64,000 nucleotides of DNA from a bacterium (GCA_016124905.1 WGMV01000013.1:27334-91333), one strand, 5' to 3'. Positions 1 through 8,848 are shown, numbered from the stretch's first letter. The notes: a model not told the origin generated them from the sequence alone. Translations and numbers: made by a program.

Positions 1-549
1 CAGGAAGCTTTCCACGAAATCCGGACGGCGGTTCTGGAAATCCAGATAATAGGCATGCTCCCACACATCCACCGTCAGCAGCGGGCGCTGGCCTTTGGTG
101 ATGGGGGTTTCGGCATTGGCGGTTTTGACGATGCGCAGCTCGCCCGCTTCTTCCACCAGCCAGGCCCAGCCGCTGCCAAACTGACTGACGGCGGCGGCCT
201 TGAAGGCTTCCTTAAATTTGTCGAAATCGCCGAAGGAGGCGTCGATCTTGCCGGCGAGCTCGCCGGTCGGCTTGCCGCCGCCCTTGGGCTTCATGGAATG
301 CCAGAAGAAAGTATGGTTCCACACCTGCGCGGCGTTGTTGAAGATGCCCGCCTTGGCGCTGTCGCCCGCGGTTTTGCGGATGATTTCCTCCAGCGGCAGG
401 TTTTCGTATTCTGTGCCGGCGATCAGGTTGTTCAGGTTGGTGACATAGGCCTGATGGTGCTTGCCATGGTGAAAGGAGAAGGTCTCGGCGCTCATGTGCG
501 GTTCAAGGGCGTTGGGCGCGAAGGGGAGCGGGGGAAGGGTAAAGGGCAT
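1..549 (-). CDS. sodB: Superoxide dismutase [Fe], 3' end cut by window edge
   Basis: Converts superoxide to O2 and H2O2, normally in the cytoplasm. Reading the minus strand from ATG at 549 gives a family-typical N-terminus. The metal ligand contexts are all visible: FHHGKHH (first His), AAQVWNHTF (second His) and DVWEHAYY (Asp and third His). The Gln in AAQVWNH is the iron-type signature; manganese enzymes usually have a GGH-type segment there. A GGAGG Shine-Dalgarno lies at 555-559, 5 nt before the start. About 183 codons are present and the frame is open to base 1, so only the last few codons and the stop are missing. The next gene is divergent, leaving about 80 bp for two promoters. Confidence 0.96.
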   Translation of the reverse strand, partial: MPFTLPPLPFAPNALEPHMSAETFSFHHGKHHQAYVTNLNNLIAGTEYENLPLEEIIRKTAGDSAKAGIFNNAAQVWNHTFFWHSMKPKGGGKPTGELAGKIDASFGDFDKFKEAFKAAAVSQFGSGWAWLVEEAGELRIVKTANAETPITKGQRPLLTVDVWEHAYYLDFQNRRPDFVESFL

Positions 550-628
550 GAATGCCTCCGTCTTATGTGTTGCATGGGGGTAATCTAGGGCCTATCCAAC
601 TTTTATCAACCCCAAGCATCATGTTTCC

Positions 629-1456
629 ATGCTGAATAATCGTGAGATTGCCTTGCATTTGCAACGGCAGGACTATGACCGCTACCTGATGAGCATGCGC
701 GCGCCCGCTGCACTGCGCCCGGCCTTGCATACACTGCTGGCGCTGAACCTGGAAGCGTCGCGCGTGCGTGAAAGCACGAGCGACGAGATGACCGGCCTTA
801 TCCGCCTCACCTGGTGGCGCGAGGCGCTGGCAGAACTGCGGGAGGGCAAATTGCCGCGCGCGCACCCGCTGGTGGAACGGCTGGCCGCCCAGCATATTGC
901 CGAAAACCTGCCCGAAGCCCTGGTGGATGAATGGCTGGGTGCGCGGGAAAAGGACCTGGAGACCGCCCCTATTATGACGGTGGAGGATCTGCTGCATTAT
1001 GCCGACGGCACCGGCGGCTGCCTGGCAGCCATGTGGCTGGCGCTTGCCTGCCCCGATGCCACGCAGCAAGCTACACAAGCCGCGCGAAACGCCGGCATCG
1101 CGTGGGCGTTGGTAGGCATTCTGCGGGCCATCCCCTATCATGCCGAACACGGGCTTGTGCTGCTGCCGCACAATCTGTTGAAGCTTCATGGGTTGAGTGC
1201 CGAGGCCATCCTGCATGGCGATGGGCTGAATGCGCTTTCCCCTGTTAATATGGCTATTCTGGAACAGGCGCGAATATCAGCACATGCAGCATGGAACGCA
1301 CGCAAACATGTGCCGCGCCACGGCCGCGCGGTGATGCTGCATGCCTGGCTGGCATTGCGTTATCTTGATATCATTCTGCCTGAAAAACCCTGGGAAGCAC
1401 GTGGGCCGCGCCAACGCCCGCTTTGCCTGGCGCGGCTGGCCCTGCTGAGCATTTAA
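629..1456 (+). CDS. Squalene/phytoene synthase-fold protein, NDUFAF6-like
   Basis: 275 residues with the all-helical squalene/phytoene synthase fold. Recognisable segments are the RLTWWREAL helix near residue 60, YADGTGGCLAAMW near 125 and the GILRAIPYHAEHG/VLLPHNLL stretch near 165-185. The aspartate-rich DxxxD motifs that bind the prenyl diphosphates are degenerate: LALNLEASRVRE stands where the first is expected, and the second lacks its Asp (LRAIPYHAEHG instead of LRDIPEDAxxG). Loss of these residues is characteristic of the NDUFAF6 group, which in mitochondria helps assemble respiratory complex I and is common in alphaproteobacteria. I infer an assembly role, not terpenoid synthesis. An NDUFAF5-like methyltransferase also occurs in this window at 52839-53702. 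Confidence 0.8.
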   Translation: MLNNREIALHLQRQDYDRYLMSMRAPAALRPALHTLLALNLEASRVRESTSDEMTGLIRLTWWREALAELREGKLPRAHPLVERLAAQHIAENLPEALVDEWLGAREKDLETAPIMTVEDLLHYADGTGGCLAAMWLALACPDATQQATQAARNAGIAWALVGILRAIPYHAEHGLVLLPHNLLKLHGLSAEAILHGDGLNALSPVNMAILEQARISAHAAWNARKHVPRHGRAVMLHAWLALRYLDIILPEKPWEARGPRQRPLCLARLALLSI

Positions 1457-1528
1457 TGCTTTATTAACCTTGCAAGGCTATCTAAACTGGACGAAAAAAC
1501 AGATGATTACAGAAACAGGAGCAGGCAT

Positions 1529-1645
1529 ATGCGTTCTAAGCTCAACAGCTGGATGCACAGCAACCAGGACATGGTCATCACGCATCTGGCCACGGCCAGC
1601 TTTTTGTCTTCGGTACTGATTCTGCTGACGGTCGCCGTTTTCTAA
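1529..1645 (+). CDS. Putative 38-residue membrane peptide
   Basis: A short reading frame with a good ribosome binding site (AGGAG at 1517-1521, 7 nt before ATG). It encodes a polar N-terminus (MRSKLNSWMHSNQDM) followed by one hydrophobic segment of about 20 residues ending LLTVAVF. It lies alone between two same-strand genes with about 70-90 bp on each side. The pattern fits a single-span small membrane protein. I do not recognise a family. The Shine-Dalgarno, the polar-then-hydrophobic layout and in-frame termination right after the hydrophobic segment support it; conservation has not been tested. Confidence 0.5.
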   Translation: MRSKLNSWMHSNQDMVITHLATASFLSSVLILLTVAVF

Positions 1646-1732
1646 CCGTTCGTTCAAAGGGCGTTGCATAGCACGTTTACGCGGCTATACTGCCTTCCCC
1701 CTCTGTTGTGATGGGGGTGTTCAAGGATTGGT

Positions 1733-2227
1733 ATGGCGGTTACGGTTTCCCTCATCGATGTTTCAAACCCCGCGCAGCTCAGGGCGTTCAAGGAATTGAA
1801 CGAGGCCTGGATCGAACGGTATTTCCGTATCGAGCCCGAGGATACCGCCGCATTGACCGATCCCGTCACGCATATCCTGAACCCTGGCGGGCTGATTGCC
1901 GTGGCGGAAGAAGATGGAAATTATATCGGCGCATGCGCCATGTACCGCCACAAGGACGGGCGCTTTGAGCTGACCAAAATGGCCGTGGACGAGAGCAGTC
2001 AGGCGCGCGGTACCGGCCAGAAGCTCGCGGAGTTTTTGCTGGATGAGATTCAGAAACTCGGGGCGGATTATTGCTACATTATCTCCAATACCAAACTGGA
2101 GCGGGCCATCCGGCTCTATCGCCGCCTGGGCTTTGTGGATTGCCCGGAGGACCGGCATTCGCGCTATGAACGCGGCAACATCACGCTCGAGAAATTCCTC
2201 ACGGCTTCGCTCAGGAAGACCGGCTGA
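1733..2227 (+). CDS. GNAT family N-acetyltransferase
   Basis: 164 residues with the GNAT fold. Beta strands (GGLIAVAEE, YIGACAMYR, FELTKMAVD) lead into the acetyl-CoA pyrophosphate loop QARGTGQK near residues 90-97 (Q/RxxGxG/A). The motif B helix is ERAIRLYRRLGFVDC near 130, followed by the C-terminal strand. Substrate unknown. A small-molecule or protein amine is likely because the LYRRLGF segment is typical of the MarR-fused and Acetyltransf_1 groups. AAGGA lies 6 nt before the ATG. The stop codon shares a base with the dnaB start (TGATG), so the two are translationally coupled. That places an acetyltransferase directly ahead of the replicative helicase, where rplI often sits in related genomes. 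Confidence 0.85.
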   Translation: MAVTVSLIDVSNPAQLRAFKELNEAWIERYFRIEPEDTAALTDPVTHILNPGGLIAVAEEDGNYIGACAMYRHKDGRFELTKMAVDESSQARGTGQKLAEFLLDEIQKLGADYCYIISNTKLERAIRLYRRLGFVDCPEDRHSRYERGNITLEKFLTASLRKTG

Positions 2228-3726
2228 TGGCGGAGAACCTGGCCAGCATCCTTTCCCTGCAACCCGAAAAAGCCGAGAAAGGCTTTCAGGAACTGCCCCA
2301 TAACATCGACGCCGAACAGGCGCTGCTCGGCATCCTGCTCATCAAAAACGACGCGCAGACCGATGTGGGGGATTTTCTGCGTACCGAGCATTTCTACGAG
2401 CCGGTGCATCAAAAGATCTATGCGGCCGTTCTGGCGCTGATGGAAAAAGGGCATATCGCCAACCCGGTAACCCTGAAGCATTTTTTCGATAAGGACGAAG
2501 CGCTGGCCCCGGTGGGCGGCGCGGATTACCTGCATCAGCTGGCGGCGAACGCGGGCATGCTGGTCTATGCGGCGGATTATGCCAAGACGATTTACGACCT
2601 GGCGCTCAAGCGCGCGCTGATCGATATTGGCGAGACGGTGGTAAAGGAAGCCTATGTGCTGGAAGCCGGGGATTCGGCCTTCGGGCAGATCGAACGCGCG
2701 GAGCAGCAATTGTTCACGCTGGCCACCGTCGGCCAGGTGGAGCGCAGCGTCAAAGCCCTTTCCACGGCCGTGGCGGAATCCATCGCCCGTACCGAGAAGG
2801 CCTACCGCAACGCCGGGCGCGTGAGCGGCTGCACCACAGGCTTCATCGATATGGACCGGCTGCTGGGCGGGTTTCAGGATTCGGACCTCATCATCCTCGC
2901 CGGACGTCCGTCGATGGGTAAGACGGCATTGGCCACCTCCATGGCCTGCGAGGCGGCAAAGGCATTCGCCAAGGATTTCGAGGAAAACGGCAAGCAGGGC
3001 AAGTGCGGATCGGTCGGGTTTTTCTCGCTTGAGATGTCGGCCGAGCAGCTGGCGGGCCGTTTGCTCGCCGGTATTACGGGGCTCAATTCCTCACGCCTGC
3101 GCCGGGGCGAGCTGAACGAAGATGACTTCGCCAAGATGGTGGAAGGCAGCGTGGAACTGAGTGCGATGCCGCTTTACATCGACGATACGCCGGCCATTTC
3201 CATCAGCGCGCTGCGCACCCGGGCGCGGCGCATGAAGCGCCAGCATAATCTCAGTTTGCTGGTGGTGGATTACCTGCAGCTGCTGCGCGGTACATCCGCC
3301 CAGGCGGCGACCAACCGCGTGCTGGAGATCACCGAGATCACGCAGGGCTTGAAGGCGATTGCGAAAGAACTGAACATCCCGGTCATCGCCCTCTCCCAGC
3401 TTTCGCGCGCGGTGGAGCAACGCGAGGATAAACGCCCGCAGCTTTCGGACCTGCGCGAATCCGGCTCGATTGAGCAGGACGCGGACGTGGTGATGTTTGT
3501 GTTCCGCGAGGAATATTACCTGATGCGCTCCATGCCGCGGGAGGATTCGCCCAAATTTCAGCAATGGCAGGATGACATGACCAAGCTGCACGGCATTGCC
3601 GAGGTCATCATTGCCAAGCAGCGTCACGGCCCGATCGGCAACGTGAGGCTCGCCTTCCACAGCGACACGACGCGGTTTGCTAATTATGCGGGCGAGGATA
3701 TGCCGGACATGATGGCAGAGTACTAA
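2227..3726 (+). CDS. dnaB: Replicative DNA helicase DnaB
   Basis: The hexameric 5'-3' helicase that unwinds DNA at the replication fork. 499 residues, normal for the family. The N-terminal DnaB domain starts at PHNIDAEQALLGILL (about residues 20-35). A linker follows, then the RecA-like ATPase with Walker A GRPSMGKTAL (about 226-235), Walker B LLVVDYLQLL and the C-terminal IPVIALSQLSR and ESGSIEQDADVV segments. A short insertion (KDFEENGKQGKCGS) after Walker A is common in alphaproteobacterial DnaB. It overlaps the preceding GNAT gene by one base. A hairpin repeat follows directly in the intergenic region. Confidence 0.98.
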   Translation: MAENLASILSLQPEKAEKGFQELPHNIDAEQALLGILLIKNDAQTDVGDFLRTEHFYEPVHQKIYAAVLALMEKGHIANPVTLKHFFDKDEALAPVGGADYLHQLAANAGMLVYAADYAKTIYDLALKRALIDIGETVVKEAYVLEAGDSAFGQIERAEQQLFTLATVGQVERSVKALSTAVAESIARTEKAYRNAGRVSGCTTGFIDMDRLLGGFQDSDLIILAGRPSMGKTALATSMACEAAKAFAKDFEENGKQGKCGSVGFFSLEMSAEQLAGRLLAGITGLNSSRLRRGELNEDDFAKMVEGSVELSAMPLYIDDTPAISISALRTRARRMKRQHNLSLLVVDYLQLLRGTSAQAATNRVLEITEITQGLKAIAKELNIPVIALSQLSRAVEQREDKRPQLSDLRESGSIEQDADVVMFVFREEYYLMRSMPREDSPKFQQWQDDMTKLHGIAEVIIAKQRHGPIGNVRLAFHSDTTRFANYAGEDMPDMMAEY

Positions 3727-3732
3727 TGTTTT

Positions 3733-3782
3733 GCTCCCTGCGACGGACCCGCTTATCGAAAAGTGGGCCGTCGCAATGGAGC
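3733..3782. repeat. Intergenic hairpin repeat, family R2 (copy a)
   Basis: Outer arms GCTCC (3733-3737) and GGAGC (3778-3782) enclose CTGCG and CGCAAT. Inside is a second stem, CGACGG...CCGTCG. The flanks match the copies at 43170, 44640 and partly 44719. The R2 family sits only between genes. Here it lies between convergent dnaB and the serine protease and is followed by another small stem (CGCGAC gcact GTCGCG, about 3799-3815). Confidence 0.65.
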
Positions 3783-3830
3783 GTGCTCAAGGCTGCTCAG
3801 CGCGACGCACTGTCGCGTTAACAGGCATTA

Positions 3831-4640
3831 TCAGTGTGAGCCGCCCGCATCGCAATGGATGTTGACGATATAGCCCCTTGCCTGGCCTTCCACCTGGTCC
3901 AGCGCGTAATAGGACTGGGACTGGCGGCTGCGGAAATAGACGCCGTTATTCATCAGGAAGGGTTTGAGTACGTTGAGGGAAATGGCGACGTCGGCCTGTT
4001 TTACGGTTTCCTGGCCGCTCTGGTCGTCATGCACGGTCATGCGGGTTTTGCCGACCACCACGCCCACCACGTTGCCGGCGGTATCCAGCAGCGGGCCGCC
4101 GCTGTTGCCCTGCAACGCTGCATCGCGGAACTGGATCCATTGGGGTTCGTTCATCGGCCCCTGAAGGCCGAGGATGATGCTTTTCTTCACCTTGTACTGG
4201 CCGGTGATGCCGGCTTCCAGCGGATAGCCCATCACCAGAACGGGGTCGTTGACGAGGATATCGCCCTGCTGATCGCGCAGGTTGGCCACGCGCGTGGGGC
4301 GCAGGTCGGTTTTCAGCAGCGCCAGGTCATACTGGTTGTTGGTGGCCATCACCCGCGCGGGTGTGGGTTGCACCGTGCCGTGCAGGGTGACGTTTTTGCA
4401 GCCGTGGATAACGTGTTCGTTGGTGATGATATGCCCGGTATTGCTGACGAAAAAGCCCGTGCCGGACTGGATCATTTTCTGGCCGGGCTTGAGTGCCGGG
4501 GGCTGCTGCGCGCCGCCGCCGTCCCATTTCTTATAACCGGGGGGAATCTGCGCGCCGCCCTCGCCGGAAGGGGCTGTGAACTGTGCGGAAGCCGTGAACG
4601 GAAGCAGGCATAGCAGGGCGGCAAGAACGGGGCGGAGCAT
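3831..4640 (-). CDS. Exported trypsin-like serine protease (S1C type)
   Basis: 269 residues. A Sec signal peptide (MLRPVLAALLCLLPFTASAQ) is followed by a Gly/Pro-rich linker to about residue 55, then a chymotrypsin-fold domain. The catalytic triad is visible: His76 in ITNEHVIHG, Asp105 in QYDLALLK and Ser180 in ALQGNSGGPLLD. These contexts match HtrA/DegP-like proteases, but there is no PDZ domain, so this is a short trypsin-like peptidase, probably periplasmic. The C-terminal tail after the last strand is about 50 residues and unassigned. Substrate unknown. It is convergent with dnaB. Confidence 0.88.
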   Translation of the reverse strand: MLRPVLAALLCLLPFTASAQFTAPSGEGGAQIPPGYKKWDGGGAQQPPALKPGQKMIQSGTGFFVSNTGHIITNEHVIHGCKNVTLHGTVQPTPARVMATNNQYDLALLKTDLRPTRVANLRDQQGDILVNDPVLVMGYPLEAGITGQYKVKKSIILGLQGPMNEPQWIQFRDAALQGNSGGPLLDTAGNVVGVVVGKTRMTVHDDQSGQETVKQADVAISLNVLKPFLMNNGVYFRSRQSQSYYALDQVEGQARGYIVNIHCDAGGSH

Positions 4641-4754
4641 GAAGGATATCCTGTGGATTTTCTACTGCATGCTACCAAGCGGCGGTTAAGATTCGGTATG
4701 TATAGCACCTCATAAAAGGGGGGCGCACCCGCAAGGAGCGCGCCCGACCCTCGC

Positions 4755-4832
4755 CTAGATGCCGTATGCAAGCATCAGGGCGATTCGCAATGCCGCGAAC
4801 AGCACCGCGAGAAGAAGAAGGAGTTTATCCAT
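4755..4832 (-). CDS. Candidate 25-residue hydrophobic peptide
   Basis: The reverse strand encodes MDKLLLLLAVLFAALRIALM plus five residues (25 in total). This is one hydrophobic helix with a single Arg, stopping at TAG. A GGAG-containing stretch precedes the ATG by about 9 nt. It occupies part of an otherwise gene-free 391 bp interval between the protease (start 4640) and the phasin (stop 5033). It could be a real single-span micropeptide or chance. I see nothing else coding in the interval except the phasin terminator. Confidence 0.3.
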   Translation of the reverse strand: MDKLLLLLAVLFAALRIALMLAYGI

Positions 4833-4988
4833 CTTTGGGAGTCTCCAGCTCCCGTAAATAAAACGTACCGGCGCCAAACAGCTTACGCCACGCCGGTGTG
4901 CCTAATTTTTCCGCTGAAAAATTAGAAGACACAGCAAGAATGCGAACATAACGGCGCATGTGAACGGTTTTGTGACGATAGCCATAAA

Positions 4989-5012
4989 AAAGGCCCGCCG
5001 GAGCGGGCCTTT
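4989..5012 (-). terminator. Rho-independent terminator of the phasin gene
   Basis: Perfect 10-bp stem AAAGGCCCGC / GCGGGCCTTT with loop CGGA, about 20 bp after the phasin stop. On the minus strand it is followed by a T-rich run (TTTTTATGGC). Confidence 0.85.
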
Positions 5013-5032
5013 TCACGTCCGTTCAGGATGCT

Positions 5033-5815
5033 CTAGTAAGAAGAACCCTGTTTGGAGAAGCTTTTGCTCAGGCGCTTGGAAGCGTTGGTGGCACGGCTTT
5101 GCAGCGGCTCAACGGCATCGTTGGCAAAACGGAAAAGCATGTCGGACATTTTGACGGACTGGTTGAAGAACAGGTCCACGGTCGTCAGGAAATACTTGTT
5201 CTGAACATCCATCACATCGTTGATGGTGCGGCAGCCCAGGAAGCTTTTGGAATGCTCCACCGAGTTGGTGAAGGCCTGGTTGGCAAAGCCGTAGATTTCC
5301 TCGGCCAGGTTGCGGGCAACCTCGCCGGTGATGTTGGTGGATTCCACCACGGCTTCCACATTCTCACGCGACATGTCGAGCACTTCGGTCAGGTTGCGGG
5401 AAGCGGCCTCGGTCGTTTTGCTGAGGTTTTGAGAAGCTTCGCGGCCGAAAGCCATGAATTTGCTTTGGGTCTCGCGGATTTCACGCGCACCGGTTTCCCA
5501 GAACTCGCGCAGCGCATCGCCACCCAGCTTGGCGGCCTGGCGGGCGTTGGCTTCGAATTTCTCAGGGTTCTTCCAGGCATCTTTGGCGACCTGCTGAAAG
5601 TTTTTACCGGTTTCGTAGGCGGTTTTGGCCGTCTGGTAGGCGGCATCGGTCGCCTTGGTGGTGGCGGAAACCGCGTCGCTCACGACATTGCGCGCCGTTT
5701 CGCGGGCGGCAGCTTCGTTTTTGGCAGCGGCGGCGTTGAAGGCTTTCACATTGTCCTTGGCTGCCTCTTTGGCGGCATCCACGGCGGATTTCTTGGATTG
5801 GTTGGTCGTCGTCAT
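5033..5815 (-). CDS. Phasin family protein
   Basis: A protein that coats polyhydroxyalkanoate granules in the cytoplasm. 260 residues from ATG 5815, chosen over upstream in-frame ATGs because GGAG lies 6 nt before it. The N-terminal third is Ala/Lys-rich and predicted to be helical (KSAVDAAKEAAKDNVKAFNA...). The phasin_2 core runs from about residue 100 to 245, with FWETGAREIRETQSKFMAFG and the diagnostic DVMDVQNKYFLTTVDLFFNQ segment. The terminal SKQGSSY tail is polar. It is monocistronic with its own terminator. Presence of a phasin implies that the organism makes PHA; no PHA synthase lies in the window. Confidence 0.92.
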   Translation of the reverse strand: MTTTNQSKKSAVDAAKEAAKDNVKAFNAAAAKNEAAARETARNVVSDAVSATTKATDAAYQTAKTAYETGKNFQQVAKDAWKNPEKFEANARQAAKLGGDALREFWETGAREIRETQSKFMAFGREASQNLSKTTEAASRNLTEVLDMSRENVEAVVESTNITGEVARNLAEEIYGFANQAFTNSVEHSKSFLGCRTINDVMDVQNKYFLTTVDLFFNQSVKMSDMLFRFANDAVEPLQSRATNASKRLSKSFSKQGSSY

Positions 5816-6040
5816 AGCGGGCTCCATCTTCAAAAGCGGCGATTTTCCTGTGCAAATCGCCTATTTCATCAAGTGTCGCAAGACTATAATGATTGCGCAT
5901 CAACATGCAAGTGTTTTTGTGCGCCGCAACATAATCATTCCGTACGCGATATGTTGGGTTTATCTTGCGTAAAAATGGCTTCTGCGCCACAATGGGTGGT
6001 GTAAGTTTGCCATATTGATGAACAAGGCCCGAACGCCATT

Positions 6041-7489
6041 ATGACATTCGCTTCCCCCCTGAAAAACCCATCCATAACGCAAAAAATGATGGGATTTATC
6101 ATGGGCTTGGCTCTCATCTTCAGCCTTTTGCTGAGCCTGTGCTGCCCCGCGCATGCCGATGAACGCTTTGCCAGCTATGTGATTGAACTCAATAGCGGAA
6201 GGGTTTTAAACAGCAAAAATGCCGACGATCCGCGATTTCCGGCATCGCTGACCAAGACCATGACCATGTACCTCACCTTTGAAGCCGTGAAAAACGGCAA
6301 ACTGAGGTGGGACACGCCGCTTTCGGTTTCCGCCAAGGCCGCAGGCCAGCCGCAAACCAATATCGGCCTGCGCGAGGGCAATACGATCACCGTCAAGGAA
6401 GCCGTGGAGGCGCTGATTGTGCGCTCGGCCAACGATGCCGCCGTGGTGCTGGCAGAGGCAATCGGCGATACGGAGTGGAATTTCGCCTTGAAGATGACGC
6501 AGAAGGCGCGCGCGCTCGGCATGAAAAACACCACCTTCAAAAACGCCAACGGGCTTCATCACCCGCAGCAGGTCACCACCGCCAAGGACATGGCGCGGAT
6601 TGCCATTGCGCTGGAACGCGATTTTCCGGATTATTTCTACCTTTTCAAAACCATCGATTTCCGTTTCAAAGGCAAGACCTACGAAACGCATAACCGCGTA
6701 ATGCGTTATTACCGGGGGGCGACAGGCCTGAAAACCGGCTTCGTCCGCGCATCGGGCTTTAACCTCATCACCACGGCCAGCCGCAACGGGCACGATATTG
6801 TGGCCGTCATCATGGGTGGTGTCAGCTCCAAAAGCCGAGACAACCAGATGATCAGCATGCTGGATAAGAGCTTTGCACAGCTGGATGGACGGGCCCCCTC
6901 GAAGGATATGGCATTTGCGGACCTGGATAACAGCGATGATAATGACACGGATGACGGCGCCCCCACCTTACCCAAGGTGAGTGATGATGCCAAACCGGCC
7001 AATCGTTTCATGAAAGTGTTTGCCGGTAATATTCCGACGCCGGTTGCGGGCAAAGGCGCCCCCGCCCAGGAAGCTACACCGCAGGTCGCCATGCCGATGA
7101 CTGCGCCTGCCGCGGGCACGCTCGCCACCAAGCCGACCGTGGCCGCGGGCATCGCCCCCGCCCCCGTACCGCAGGTGCCCGCCGCGGCCATTACCGCACA
7201 GCAGAATGCCGCGCAGCTAACGCAACCAGGCGTAACCCCGACGGCGCGCTGGGGGATTCAGGTCGGCACCTTTTCCGACCCCCATGATGCGGCGGCGGCG
7301 GTGGCGCATGCCTCGGCCCTGGCTAAAAACGCACTGCACGGTGCGGCCATCGCCATCACCAATGTGGGCGAAGGCCAAAGCAAGCTGCACCGCGCGCGGC
7401 TTGCGGGGCTGAGCCAGGATCAGGCACGCTCTGCCTGCCAGACGCTGCTTGCCGCGCAGGAATCCTGCTTCGTATTTCAACAGAACTAG
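6041..7489 (+). CDS. dacA: D-alanyl-D-alanine carboxypeptidase (PBP5/6 family) with SPOR domain
   Basis: A periplasmic S11 peptidase that trims the terminal D-Ala from peptidoglycan stem peptides. 482 residues. The signal peptide includes a 20-residue hydrophobic stretch ending CCPAHA (cleavage near 39). The three active-site motifs are clear: SLTK (Ser69-Lys72), SAN (129-131) and KTG (231-233). The segment from about 300 to 405 is a Pro/Ala-rich linker. The last about 75 residues (WGIQVGTFSDPHDAAAAV...) form a SPOR domain, which binds denuded glycan at division sites. This fusion recurs in alphaproteobacteria and suggests recruitment to the septum. The start is the first ATG; ATGs at residues 16-17 would still give a signal peptide. 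Confidence 0.94.
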   Translation: MTFASPLKNPSITQKMMGFIMGLALIFSLLLSLCCPAHADERFASYVIELNSGRVLNSKNADDPRFPASLTKTMTMYLTFEAVKNGKLRWDTPLSVSAKAAGQPQTNIGLREGNTITVKEAVEALIVRSANDAAVVLAEAIGDTEWNFALKMTQKARALGMKNTTFKNANGLHHPQQVTTAKDMARIAIALERDFPDYFYLFKTIDFRFKGKTYETHNRVMRYYRGATGLKTGFVRASGFNLITTASRNGHDIVAVIMGGVSSKSRDNQMISMLDKSFAQLDGRAPSKDMAFADLDNSDDNDTDDGAPTLPKVSDDAKPANRFMKVFAGNIPTPVAGKGAPAQEATPQVAMPMTAPAAGTLATKPTVAAGIAPAPVPQVPAAAITAQQNAAQLTQPGVTPTARWGIQVGTFSDPHDAAAAVAHASALAKNALHGAAIAITNVGEGQSKLHRARLAGLSQDQARSACQTLLAAQESCFVFQQN

Positions 7490-7588
7490 CCAGACTATGA
7501 TGAGTCCATCATGCCGCCCTTGCGGTGGCGGCCTGGGGCCGCGAGGCTTCTTAGCCTTACCCTACCCCTTCAACCAGAAGGCATAAAA

Positions 7589-7616
7589 AAAGCCGCGGCT
7601 AAATAGCCGCGGCTTT
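7589..7616 (-). terminator. Rho-independent terminator of the small exported protein gene
   Basis: Perfect 12-bp stem AAAGCCGCGGCT / AGCCGCGGCTTT with loop AAAT (7601-7604). On the minus strand it is followed by TTTTTTATGCC. It lies 20 bp after the stop of the 7637-7816 gene. The plus side has no T run, so it is not primarily a terminator for the carboxypeptidase. Confidence 0.85.
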
Positions 7617-7636
7617 CGTAGAAAGAAAAGGAGCTC

Positions 7637-7816
7637 TTAGTGAGCAGCTTTTTCTTCTTTCTTTTCGGTGGTCGTGGTCGTGGTGGTTTCACCAGCAGCC
7701 GGAGCAGCAGCTTCAACTTTGGTTTCAACTTTTTTCTCTTCTTTTTTCTCAGTAGCTTGAGCAGCGAACGGAGCAGCGATAACGAGGGCCAGAGCCAGAG
7801 CGAGCAGTTTTTTCAT
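7637..7816 (-). CDS. Small exported Lys/Glu/Thr-rich protein
   Basis: 59 residues. A textbook signal peptide (MKKLLALALALVIAAPFAAQA) is followed by a mature part of about 38 residues, TEKKEEKKVETKVEAAAPAA and then a run of seven Thr and KKEEKAAH. The mature region is low complexity and strongly charged. I do not recognise a function; similar tiny periplasmic peptides are widespread and uncharacterised in alphaproteobacteria. The start at 7816 is preferred over the upstream ATG at 7828 because the signal peptide begins there. It has its own terminator and a 130-bp upstream region with a palindrome. It is likely well expressed. Confidence 0.75.
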   Translation of the reverse strand: MKKLLALALALVIAAPFAAQATEKKEEKKVETKVEAAAPAAGETTTTTTTEKKEEKAAH

Positions 7817-7912
7817 GATACAATCCATAGGTTTAGGAGTTGAATGGACATAGGTTGTCTACGTCTGTGGCGGATATTATCGGGCTTTTTACTTCATGCA
7901 ACGAGTGATGCG

Positions 7913-7936
7913 TTAGATTACATAGATTTAATCTAA
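7913..7936. promoter_or_regulatory. Palindrome upstream of the small exported protein gene
   Basis: Perfect 8-bp arms TTAGATTA / TAATCTAA separated by 8 nt, in an A/T-rich gap between the znuA stop (7949) and the small-protein start (7816). There is no T run, so an operator is more likely than a terminator. The bound factor is unknown. Confidence 0.35.
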
Positions 7937-7948
7937 GCGGTTAGCATC

Positions 7949-8848
7949 CTATTGCCGCGAATCGGCCTGGCAGGCGTTTGCAACGGTTGCGGCCAGCTGG
8001 CGCATGTGGGCCGCGTAGCTCTGGCCGGAGGCCATGTTCAGCCCGAGCGGATCAAGCGTCAGCACAGGCAGACCAAGTTCGGCGCCGAGCTTTTCAGCAG
8101 CGGGTTGCTGCTCGGGCTCGGTAATGAGGCAACAGGCCTTGCTTTGCACCAGCGCGCTTTTCAGTGCACCCATTTTCATGCCGGAAATGCCCGCGCCCTC
8201 CAGCCCGCCGAGCGACGTCATGGTGCGGATGCCGTAGGCGCGCTCCCAGTAACGGAAGCCGTCATGCATCACCACCAGCTGCATGGGCCGACATGCCAGA
8301 AGGCTGTTGTCGAGTTCGCGCTCCAGCGCTTTCAATTCGGCATCGAGCTTCAGCTCGGCGGCAATGGTGGCATTGGCGTGAGAAGGAAAGTCGCGCTGAA
8401 GCTCAATGGAGAGCCAATGCAGCACCTGGCGCAGCACGTCGGGCTCCATCCAGAAATGCGCGTCCACCTTCTCAATTTTGCCGACCACGCGCAGCCAGGG
8501 CGCCGCCTTGGCGTTTTCCAGCATGTAGGTGAAGCCCGTATGTTTGGACTGCATCAGGGGAACAAGGCTTTGCTCCATATCGGGGCCAACCCAGATCACG
8601 GCATCGGCCTTTTGAAGGCCGGCGACGGCGGAAGGCGGCCAAGCGGCATCGTGCGCACCGCCGATGCCGGGCTTGAGCAGCACGTCCACATCCGCCCAGT
8701 CCTGCACCAGCTGGCGCACGGGCGCGGCGAGGATGGGAAGGCTCACCACCAGCTTCGCCCTGGGCGTGTCCTCCGCGCGCGCGGGCGCCACCCATGCCGC
8801 CGTCAACATGATGCCGATGCTAATGATCATCCGGATGATCCCGTGCAT
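7949..8848 (-). CDS. znuA: Zinc ABC transporter substrate-binding protein ZnuA
   Basis: Periplasmic receptor that delivers Zn2+ to the ZnuBC importer. 299 residues from ATG 8848, which has a strong GGGGAGGGGC Shine-Dalgarno and starts the signal peptide MHGIIRMIISIGIMLTAAWV...APARA. The upstream in-frame ATGs lack this. The A-1 cluster His ligands are visible in GIGGAHDAAW, VDAHFWMEP and VVMHDGFRYW, and a Glu/Asp-containing end follows (VLTLDPLGLN). The His/Asp-rich loop of many ZnuA proteins is absent; the His-rich segment in this system is instead on ZnuC. It is divergent from znuCB, with about 75 bp between starts. Confidence 0.92.
   Translation of the reverse strand: MHGIIRMIISIGIMLTAAWVAPARAEDTPRAKLVVSLPILAAPVRQLVQDWADVDVLLKPGIGGAHDAAWPPSAVAGLQKADAVIWVGPDMEQSLVPLMQSKHTGFTYMLENAKAAPWLRVVGKIEKVDAHFWMEPDVLRQVLHWLSIELQRDFPSHANATIAAELKLDAELKALERELDNSLLACRPMQLVVMHDGFRYWERAYGIRTMTSLGGLEGAGISGMKMGALKSALVQSKACCLITEPEQQPAAEKLGAELGLPVLTLDPLGLNMASGQSYAAHMRQLAATVANACQADSRQ

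Noticed and set aside
3831..4640. DegP/HtrA protease
   Set aside because: No PDZ domain; the chain ends soon after the protease fold, so only a trypsin-like S1C call is justified.
4825..5016. 63-residue minus-strand open frame before the protease
   Set aside because: It starts inside the phasin terminator, so it cannot be part of a normal transcript with its own start.
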